Of a stretch of DNA of 10,702 nt, positions 1 through 4,109 are shown piece after piece. Within the stretch, counting starts at the first letter, position 1; the number at the start of each line of letters is the position of its first letter. The notes under the pieces were generated by a model, which worked only from the letters and a program-made list of their open reading frames with translations, ran no database searches and was not told where the DNA came from. The translations under genes were made by a program, and so were the position numbers. The stretch lies in NCBI GenBank assembly GCA_030705745.1, contig JAUZPT010000068.1, positions 1 to 10,702 on the forward strand. The letters run 5' to 3'. Source of the stretch: Bacillota bacterium. GTDB lineage: Bacteria; Bacillota; Bacilli; Bacillales; Cytobacillaceae.

Positions 1-1
1 A

Positions 2-184
2 AAAATTGCAGCTGTTTTACATGTGCCAGTTGATCATTTTATCCATGATCAAACAGATCCTGACGAACTCGATTCCGAATGGATGAAGCTTGTGAAAGAC
101 GCGATGGGTTCTGGTGTATCTAAGGATCAGTTTCGTGAATTTCTTGAATTTAATAAGTGGCGAATTGACAATACAAATAAATGA
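2..184 (+). CDS. sinR: SinR biofilm repressor, C-terminal part (5' end outside window)
   Basis: The open frame runs from the window edge to a TGA and gives the last 60 residues of a SinR-type regulator. SinR is a cytoplasmic DNA-binding repressor of biofilm matrix operons. Its N-terminal helix-turn-helix lies almost wholly outside the window. What remains is the tail of that domain (KIAAVLHVPVDHFIHD) and the C-terminal helical hook (LDSEWMKLVKDAMGSGVSK, then QFREFLEFNKW), which by established knowledge forms SinR tetramers and SinR-SinI heterodimers. From memory, the hook is nearly the same as in B. subtilis SinR (LDSEW-KLV-DAM-SGVSK-QFREFL). The last codons lie inside the left arm of the terminator at 169-219. 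A convergent sinI-like gene follows, whereas in B. subtilis sinI lies directly upstream of sinR. Whether a second sinI lies upstream cannot be seen. Confidence 0.93.
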   Translation, partial: KIAAVLHVPVDHFIHDQTDPDELDSEWMKLVKDAMGSGVSKDQFREFLEFNKWRIDNTNK

Positions 185-219
185 GGGCCGCTATAAGCAG
201 CCCTCATTTATTTGTATTG
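169..219. terminator. Two-way intrinsic terminator between convergent sinR and sinI-like genes
   Basis: This is a perfect 20-bp inverted repeat: left arm 169-188 ending in ATGAGGGC, right arm 200-219 starting with GCCCTCAT, with an 11-nt loop between. GC at 190-191 and 197-198 can extend the pairing. The GC-rich core next to the loop and the A/T-rich outer stem give a U-rich 3' side on both strands, so it can end sinR (+) and the sinI-like transcript (-). The left arm covers the last sinR codons and its stop codon. Confidence 0.85.
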
Positions 220-327
220 CTCTTTATGATCATCTCTATGTTTTTCTAGGTAACAATTCTCCTAATCGCTATTGTGCTCTAGTTGTTTTTAGAGTAAAAG
301 TTTTTCCCACATTGCATAAGAATGATG

Positions 328-477
328 TCAATCAGAGTATGTAAGTGATTCATTGATTCTATTTTGCTGAATGAATTCTCGAATCAATTCCATTTCGATG
401 CCCATATTCTTTGCTTCCAAAATTAGTGACATCCATTCTTCATCTAAACCATTAACATTTTTCTCTGATATTAACAT
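328..477 (-). CDS. sinI: SinI-like antirepressor of SinR
   Basis: This short gene encodes 49 residues. Residues ~11-39 (LDEEWMSLILEAKNMGIEME followed by LIREFIQQN) form the SinI/SinR dimerisation hook. It matches the LDSEW...REFL hook of the sinR product across the terminator. SinI proteins have no DNA-binding domain and work by binding SinR and breaking up its tetramer, which derepresses matrix genes. The start ATG is at 477, preceded by GGGAG (486-490) at 8 nt spacing. The gene is convergent to sinR and sits 33 nt downstream of a c-di-GMP-I aptamer. The short C-terminal tail (RINESLTYSD) is not recognisable. SinI identity rests on the hook alone, and a second canonical sinI may exist upstream of sinR. 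Function as antirepressor is inferred from the family. Confidence 0.85.
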   Translation of the reverse strand: MLISEKNVNGLDEEWMSLILEAKNMGIEMELIREFIQQNRINESLTYSD

Positions 478-509
478 CCTTCTCACTCCCAAAATACACA
501 TCGTATTCC

Positions 510-590
510 AGGCAGCCCAGCCGTCATGACAGCTAAATTCCCTGCCTTAGACCTGAAGCTTTGCGTCCTTGCTTTTCAGCAAGTTTGCCT
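510..590 (-). promoter_or_regulatory. Cyclic di-GMP class I (GEMM-I) riboswitch aptamer in the sinI-like leader
   Basis: Read on the minus strand, all hallmarks of the class I c-di-GMP aptamer appear in order. P1 is AGGCA (590-586) paired with TGCCT (514-510). P2 is CTTGCT (583-578) paired with AGCAAG (573-568), closed by a GAAA tetraloop (577-574). Then comes the invariant-type junction GGACGCAAAGC, the tetraloop-receptor strand GGTCTAAGG, and the returning P3 strand ATGACGGCTGGG ahead of P1. The aptamer ends 32 nt before the start codon. That gap holds only a weak AATAC/GTATT hairpin and the Shine-Dalgarno, with no terminator-like U-run. Control of translation start is therefore more likely than attenuation, but I could not find a clear anti-Shine-Dalgarno strand. 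The tract AGGCAG at 546-541 can also pair with CTGCCT and is a possible alternative to P1. Confidence 0.88.
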
Positions 591-637
591 TTTTCTGCTC
601 TTTCTAAAATTCTCACTACCGTCGTATCTATAAAATG

Positions 638-643
638 ATTATA
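638..643 (-). promoter_or_regulatory. Possible -10 element for the riboswitch-sinI transcript
   Basis: A perfect TATAAT lies on the minus strand about 48 nt upstream of the aptamer, so a transcript starting near 631 would contain the whole aptamer. No good -35 box is found at 16-18 bp spacing (CAATAA at 17), so the assignment is tentative. Confidence 0.35.
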
Positions 644-828
644 TCTACTCCTATCATTTTTTATTGTTGTTTTTTGTCAGTAAAACCCCAGCAATTATGA
701 ACAAATTACACCATTTTATTTAATTTTCTGTCATCTATAGTTCTTTTTTTAAACTTAAGCAAAGAATTTGGATTCCATTTACCGATTTCTTTATTATTTG
801 TAGAAATAAAGTCGAAATTTGAATTTAA
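644..828. other. AT-rich intergenic DNA without a recognisable gene
   Basis: Together with flanking parts this makes about 390 bases between the sinI-like start and the motB stop. The part nearest sinI holds the riboswitch, and the part nearest motB holds two dyads (829-862 and 866-888). In between I see only AT-rich sequence, with no open frame that has a ribosome binding site on either strand. It may carry upstream promoter elements of the riboswitch transcript. Confidence 0.5.
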
Positions 829-862
829 CTTTATTGGAAAAAGGATCCTTGTAACAATAAAG
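829..862. repeat. Interrupted 34-bp dyad centred on AAGGATCCTT
   Basis: The arms CTTTATTG (829-836) and CAATAAAG (855-862) flank the self-complementary 10-mer AAGGATCCTT (841-850), with 4-nt gaps on each side. It lies just past the motB terminator. It has no U-run, so it could be a protein-binding dyad or an RNA stem in read-through transcripts. Its function is unknown. Confidence 0.5.
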
Positions 863-865
863 AAA

Positions 866-888
866 CTAAATCTCAATTTGAGATTTAG
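866..888 (-). terminator. Terminator of the motAB operon
   Basis: CTAAATCTCAA (866-876) and TTGAGATTTAG (878-888) form a perfect 11-bp inverted repeat around one central base. It overlaps the motB stop codon (885-887). On the minus strand it is followed by TTTCTTTATT. The stem is AT-rich and the real loop must open a few pairs, so termination may be partial, leaving possible read-through toward the sinI-like gene. Confidence 0.6.
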
Positions 889-1658
889 CTTCCACTTCGA
901 GGCAATATCAAGATTTCAACGCGCCTGTTTTTCGATCTTCCTTCTGGATCCTTGTTGGAGACAACCGGCTGGAATTCACCATACCCCTTTGCACTGAACC
1001 AGCGCGGATCTAGGCTTTTATTATGTAAAACAATTTTCATAAAATTGACAGCGCGCATGACGCTTAACTCCCAGTTTGATCCATATCGTGAATTTTTAAT
1101 CGGAATATTATCGGTATGACCGCTTATGATGATGTTTCTTGGAGGATCCATTACCAAAAGTTCTGCGATTTCATTAGCTGTCTGTAAATCCTGAATTCTT
1201 ATTTCTGCACTGCCAGAATTAAAAAGGACATTATCCCTAATAGAGATAAGCAGCCCTTCATCCGTAAGGGAGGTTTGAAGCTTGTTTGACAAGCCTTTAT
1301 GCTGAATATAGTTATTTACTTTTTTTTGAACATCCTTTAGTTCCTGTTGATCTCTCTTTAATGCTGCCTCATTTTGCATCTTTTTTGTTTCTTTATTTGG
1401 GATATTCTTTTTTGGGACAATTGAAGAATCCGTTTGTCCATCCTTCATTGGGCTTTGAAAATCCAGCAAGCCAGTGCCACCTGTAAACATCTCATTAAAC
1501 GCTCTCGATAAAAGCTGAAATTTCTTTACGTCAACCGAACTCATGGCAAACAATACGATAAATAGTGCCAATAAAAGCGTCAGTAAATCGGCATATGGTA
1601 TCAGCCATGATTCATCCATATGTTCTTCATGGTGCTTCTTTTTTCGGCGTTTACTCAT
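885..1658 (-). CDS. motB: Flagellar motor stator protein MotB
   Basis: MotB anchors the stator to peptidoglycan and, with MotA, forms the ion channel that drives flagellar rotation. The 257-residue protein has a basic cytoplasmic N-terminus (KRRKKKHH), then ESWLIPYADLLTLLLALFIV as the single membrane helix (about 18-40). Asp24 sits in the PYAD motif as the proton-carrying residue. A charged linker follows (about 75-120), then an OmpA-like peptidoglycan-binding domain (about 135-253) with SGHTDNIPIKNS, NWELSVMRAV and GRSKNRRVEI. The membrane segment and C-terminal domain resemble the B. subtilis proton-type MotB. The start overlaps the motA stop by 8 bases (GGATGAGTAA). It has no strong Shine-Dalgarno close to the ATG, which points to translational coupling with motA. 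Confidence 0.96.
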   Translation of the reverse strand: MSKRRKKKHHEEHMDESWLIPYADLLTLLLALFIVLFAMSSVDVKKFQLLSRAFNEMFTGGTGLLDFQSPMKDGQTDSSIVPKKNIPNKETKKMQNEAALKRDQQELKDVQKKVNNYIQHKGLSNKLQTSLTDEGLLISIRDNVLFNSGSAEIRIQDLQTANEIAELLVMDPPRNIIISGHTDNIPIKNSRYGSNWELSVMRAVNFMKIVLHNKSLDPRWFSAKGYGEFQPVVSNKDPEGRSKNRRVEILILPRSGS

Positions 1659-2445
1659 CCACTTTCACTACACTTTCCTCAAGGAATTTCTTTCGTTCCC
1701 CGGCGGGCAAGTAAGAGGCAAGCTTTTGCTCGATTACCCGGGGCGCTTCACCCTCAAGAATCGATAATATGCCTTCCACCATCATTTGCTTCTGTTTCGA
1801 TTCCTGCTGCGATTTTCTTTTCAGCTTATTGGCAAATGGATGCCATAATACATAACCTGTGAAAATCCCCAGCAATGTGGCCACGAACGCAGCAGAAATG
1901 GCATGCCCGAGCGCTTGTGTATCATCCATATGCGTTAAAGCGGCGATTAAACCCAACACTGCTCCCAAAACCCCTAATGTCGGAGCATACGTTCCTGCCT
2001 GCGTAAAAATGCTCGCTCCGGACAGATGGCGTTCTTCCATCGCTTCAATTTCCTCTGAGAGTACATCTCGGATATATTCTGCACTTTGTCCATCTACAGC
2101 AAGTGATAATCCGTTTCGCAAGAACGCATCATCAATTTCTCCTGTTTTTGCCTCGAGTGCTAAGAGTCCTTCTTTCCGAGCTAGCTGTGCCCAATCTGAA
2201 AATAATCTAATCAGGTCTGAATGACCTAACAGTTTCTGTTCTTTAAAAATTACGCCAAAAAGCTTTGGCACTTTTTTAATCTCGTTTGTTGGGAAGGCAA
2301 TTGTTACGGCTGAAATGGTCCCTAGAATGATAATTAAAATAGCGGCGGGATTTGCTAAAGCGATAGGGCTTACGCCTTTAAAAACCATCCCGACCCCAAC
2401 TGCAATAATGGAAAGTATAATACCTATTATCGATGTTTTATCCAT
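1651..2445 (-). CDS. motA: Flagellar motor stator protein MotA
   Basis: MotA is the membrane partner of MotB and transmits ion flow to the rotor protein FliG. The 264-residue protein has four membrane helices at about 5-22, 32-52, 150-171 and 182-203. The large cytoplasmic loop carries LARKEGLLALE, with Arg90 and Glu98, the charged residues that contact FliG in the well-studied E. coli protein. The conserved Pro155 in TYAPTLGVLG starts helix 3. A charged C-terminal tail follows (KLKRKSQQESKQKQMM onward). The start ATG has AGGTGA at 7 nt spacing. It is the first gene of a two-gene operon with motB and is preceded by a candidate sigma-D promoter. The motAB pair is transcribed toward the riboswitch-sinI unit. 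Confidence 0.96.
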   Translation of the reverse strand: MDKTSIIGIILSIIAVGVGMVFKGVSPIALANPAAILIIILGTISAVTIAFPTNEIKKVPKLFGVIFKEQKLLGHSDLIRLFSDWAQLARKEGLLALEAKTGEIDDAFLRNGLSLAVDGQSAEYIRDVLSEEIEAMEERHLSGASIFTQAGTYAPTLGVLGAVLGLIAALTHMDDTQALGHAISAAFVATLLGIFTGYVLWHPFANKLKRKSQQESKQKQMMVEGILSILEGEAPRVIEQKLASYLPAGERKKFLEESVVKVDE

Positions 2446-2516
2446 GAGTCTCTCACCTATCTAATCTTTCTTGTATGAAGTTAGTTCTGCAGTCAAAAAA
2501 TTATTTCTTTCTCTTT

Positions 2517-2542
2517 ATTTCGACATGATTCCTGTTTTTTTA
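2517..2542 (-). promoter_or_regulatory. Candidate sigma-D (flagellar) promoter of motAB
   Basis: The minus strand reads TAAA, 14 bases, then GTCGAAAT. The sigma-D consensus in Bacillus is TAAA, about 15 bases, then GCCGATAT. Six of eight -10 bases match and the spacing is acceptable. Transcription would start about 65 nt upstream of the motA ATG. Known sigma-D control of motility genes makes the placement sensible. Confidence 0.55.
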
Positions 2543-2619
2543 AGGGTATCCAAGAAATTTTATTAATTCAGAAAGATGAGTTCGTTTCAATTGTATGAAT
2601 TGGCTCTGAATAGGATTGC

Positions 2620-2641
2620 AAAAAAAGCTGCTCCAAAGCCT
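2620..2641 (-). terminator. Weak intrinsic terminator after the DUF1992 gene
   Basis: On the minus strand AGGCT pairs with AGCTT (one G-U) around a 7-nt loop and runs into seven T residues. It lies 7 bases past the stop codon of the DUF1992 gene. The stem is short, so it is only a plausible terminator. Confidence 0.4.
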
Positions 2642-2647
2642 GTTTCT

Positions 2648-3025
2648 TTATAAATTCATTTTATTGAATATTTTTTGTTCATAGTTTTTAAATATGGAGG
2701 AATTGGTATTTACTCGACGTTTCGAGAGCATCCCGTTAAATCGATGGAGCTTTTGACTAAGTTTTTTTCGAAGCTTTTGCTCTTCTTCAGGATCCTGACA
2801 GTTTCTAATCAGATCGTCGAGTGTCATCATTTCATTTCTCAACTGATTTTCTTCCTGTGTATATCCAGCATTTTTCATTAGCTTGTATGCCATGCGCAAC
2901 TCTTCAGGTACACTCCATAAATCCTCCAGCTGAAGAGGTTTCCCGAATCCCGGAAGATGGTCAAATTCCCCGTCACTATATGCTCGCTTAATTTTCTCCT
3001 CTGATAAAATCGTCGACAAGTCCAT
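2648..3025 (-). CDS. DUF1992 (DnaJ-homologue C28-type conserved domain) family protein
   Basis: This is a soluble 125-residue protein of unknown function. Its N-terminal ~70 residues carry the DUF1992 signature GEFDHLPGFGKPLQLEDL (19-36), PEELRMAYKLMKNAGY (40-55). The rest is a charged, probably coiled-coil region (EENQLRNEMM, DPEEEQKLRKKLSQKL). The domain also occurs at the end of eukaryotic DNAJC28, but no J domain is present here and no activity is established. I chose the ATG at 3025 because GGGAGGG precedes it at 6 nt spacing. An in-frame ATG 15 codons upstream has no ribosome binding site, and its extra residues do not fit the family. The gene has its own promoter-like sequence at 3076-3104 and appears to stand alone. 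Confidence 0.85.
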   Translation of the reverse strand: MDLSTILSEEKIKRAYSDGEFDHLPGFGKPLQLEDLWSVPEELRMAYKLMKNAGYTQEENQLRNEMMTLDDLIRNCQDPEEEQKLRKKLSQKLHRFNGMLSKRRVNTNSSIFKNYEQKIFNKMNL

Positions 3026-3075
3026 GCAAATCCCTCCCTTGAATGATACACATCTTTTTTGACTATCCAACTTCT

Positions 3076-3104
3076 ATTATAACAGTGGAAATACTGTTCA
3101 TAAA
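3076..3104 (-). promoter_or_regulatory. Sigma-A-like promoter of the DUF1992 gene
   Basis: A perfect TATAAT (3081-3076) lies 17 bp after TTTATG (3104-3099, 3 of 6 to TTGACA). The start site would be near 3069, giving a ~45-nt leader with the Shine-Dalgarno. The -10 is convincing and the -35 is poor. Confidence 0.5.
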
Positions 3105-3133
3105 CGGTGAGCGCGTTTGCTATTATAAAATTG

Positions 3134-3169
3134 TGAAAGGGCCTATTCCTGAATGGAACAGCCCTTTCA
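3134..3169 (-). terminator. Terminator of the peroxiredoxin gene
   Basis: TGAAAGGGC (3134-3142) pairs with GCCCTTTCA (3161-3169), with an inner TTCC/GGAA stem around the loop. It starts 1 base past the peroxiredoxin stop codon. On the minus strand it is followed by CAATTTTATAA, a weak U-rich tract. Confidence 0.65.
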
Positions 3170-3170
3170 T

Positions 3171-3782
3171 TCATATTTGCCCAATATTTTTAGTATTTCT
3201 TGAAATTCCATTCTGTCCGGACTTCCAGTTTGCTGGAACCCCTTTCCCTGTCTTTTCCGCAAATTGCAATGCTTCAATGACCCTCACATGCTCTTCAATA
3301 TTTCTGCCCACTTCAGCAGGATAGATGAATTTCGCTACAATTGTTTGCATCGGATCAATAAAAATCGAAGCTCTTAATGATGCCCCGGTACGTTCATTAC
3401 TTACTCTGTACGCCTTGCAAATATCCTGATTTCGGTCACTCACGAGCGGATAGCGAACTGTCTTTAAGGAAGGCGATGTTTCCAAAAACACTTTATGCGA
3501 AAAAATACTATCGGTGCTAATGGCCAGAACCTGTGTATTCAGTTCCACCAATTTGGGATAAACAGCGGCGACCGCCGCTAATTCTGTCGGTCAAACAAAT
3601 GTAAAATCGCTTGGATAAAAGAAAAGCAAAACCCATTTTCCGAAAAAATCATTGAGATTTATTCTCTGTATTTGGTTATTTACGATTGATTCTGCCGTGA
3701 AAAGCGGGGCTTTGTCACCTTGTGTTGCTTCATAAACGGATGGATAAGCAGCTACATCGCTTGCATAAAGATCGCTGGACAT
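3171..3782 (-). CDS. Selenocysteine peroxiredoxin (AhpC/Prx1 type), TGA at the peroxidatic residue
   Basis: Peroxiredoxins reduce H2O2 and organic hydroperoxides through a peroxidatic thiol. One continuous 203-codon frame is interrupted only by TGA at 3593-3591 (codon 64). The flanks read YPSDFTFV, then TGA, then PTEL, which is the Prx catalytic PxxxTxxC motif with TGA exactly where the peroxidatic Cys belongs. Downstream the family pattern continues without a frame break: VLAISTDSIFSHKVF, YPLVSDRNQDICKAY, and LRASIFIDP with the conserved Arg137. A SECIS-like hairpin follows the TGA (3564-3579). I therefore read codon 64 as selenocysteine. The start ATG has AGGAGG at 9 nt. The usual resolving-Cys motif (VCPA...W in AhpC) is GVPANW here, so the resolving Cys is missing. 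The only Cys is Cys122 (DICKAY). Alternatives are a point-mutated pseudogene or a sequencing error. A conventional gene caller would split it in two or call a pseudogene. Confidence 0.82.
3564..3579 (-). promoter_or_regulatory. Bacterial SECIS-like hairpin after the peroxiredoxin TGA
   Basis: In the minus-strand RNA, AGCGGC (3579-3574) pairs perfectly with GCCGCT (3569-3564) around the four-base loop GGUC. Seventeen bases lie between the UGA and the loop. Established bacterial SECIS elements are hairpins just inside the coding region after the UGA, with a G at the start of the apical loop. The E. coli fdhF element also shows GGUC in its loop. The run of GC-rich Ala/Val codons (GCG GCG GTC GCC GCT) stands out in this AT-rich gene, as expected if the RNA fold constrains the codons. 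Confidence 0.7.
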
Positions 3783-3812
3783 CCCTTTATTCCTCCTCGA
3801 TAATCATTTTTT

Positions 3813-3841
3813 ATTATATAAATATGCGGCCTATCCATGAA
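3813..3841 (-). promoter_or_regulatory. Likely promoter of the peroxiredoxin gene
   Basis: A perfect TATAAT (3818-3813) lies 17 bp after TTCATG (3841-3836, 3 of 6 to TTGACA). It gives a short leader of about 25 nt. The surrounding region also holds the dyad CATGAAA (3836-3842) / TTTCATG (3854-3860), which overlaps the -35 and could be an operator. I could not match it to a known regulator. Confidence 0.45.
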
Positions 3842-3904
3842 AGGACCGTCATATTTCATGAAGCATTGGAAATGCTAATATCGAAGTCGAAAGGAGGTTA
3901 CTTT

Positions 3905-4066
3905 ATGGCACGAGGTGAACATTTTAATCATAAAAAGAAGAATCATCCCGGTGATTTTCCGGCAAACAGCCTAGCTGAAAAACACACAAAGGAACGAATT
4001 GAGGATGAGGAATTCATTGTAACCCAAGAAGCATTTAAAAATAGAGTAGAAGAAGAAGAGGCGTGA
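3905..4066 (+). CDS. Small hydrophilic protein of unknown function
   Basis: A 53-residue, highly charged protein: a basic His/Lys-rich N-terminus (HFNHKKKNHP), then DFPANSLAEKHTKERIEDEE and an acidic end (NRVEEEEA). There is no signal peptide, membrane segment or cysteine. AAGGAGG stands 7 nt before the ATG, and a strong terminator overlaps the stop codon, so the gene is very likely real. I do not recognise the family. It has the look of the many small Bacillaceae proteins of unknown role, some of them spore-associated, but nothing here proves that. It is transcribed divergently from the peroxiredoxin gene. Its leader holds a small perfect hairpin (AGCATT 3862-3867, AATGCT 3871-3876). No clear promoter type could be assigned. 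Confidence 0.75.
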   Translation: MARGEHFNHKKKNHPGDFPANSLAEKHTKERIEDEEFIVTQEAFKNRVEEEEA

Positions 4067-4082
4067 ATTTTTCACGCCTCTT
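4056..4082. terminator. Two-way terminator between the small protein gene and hutH
   Basis: A perfect 12-bp stem AAGAGGCGTGAA (4056-4067) / TTCACGCCTCTT (4071-4082) with a three-base T loop. The plus strand runs into TTCCTTTC and the minus strand into TCTTCTTCT, so it can serve both the small + gene and hutH on the minus strand. The left arm includes the last codons and stop of the small gene. Confidence 0.85.
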
Positions 4083-4109
4083 TCCTTTCACCCTTTATAA
4101 TGGCTTCAA

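Noticed and set aside
114..344. Open frame on the + strand across the sinR end and terminator
   Set aside because: It runs out of frame through sinR codons, the terminator stem and the antisense of the sinI-like gene, with no ribosome binding site.
1859..2224. Long open frame on the + strand opposite motA
   Set aside because: It is an antisense shadow of motA without a ribosome binding site or family resemblance.
3171..3782. Peroxiredoxin as a pseudogene or as two separate short genes
   Set aside because: The only defect is TGA at the catalytic Cys codon. Reading frame, motifs, ribosome binding site and terminator are intact, and a SECIS-like hairpin follows. The downstream half has no ribosome binding site of its own. 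Sequencing error remains possible but less likely.
3800..3830. PerR box upstream of the peroxiredoxin
   Set aside because: The AT-rich stretch is the -10 region. It does not show the symmetrical TTATAAT-N-ATTATAA arrangement.
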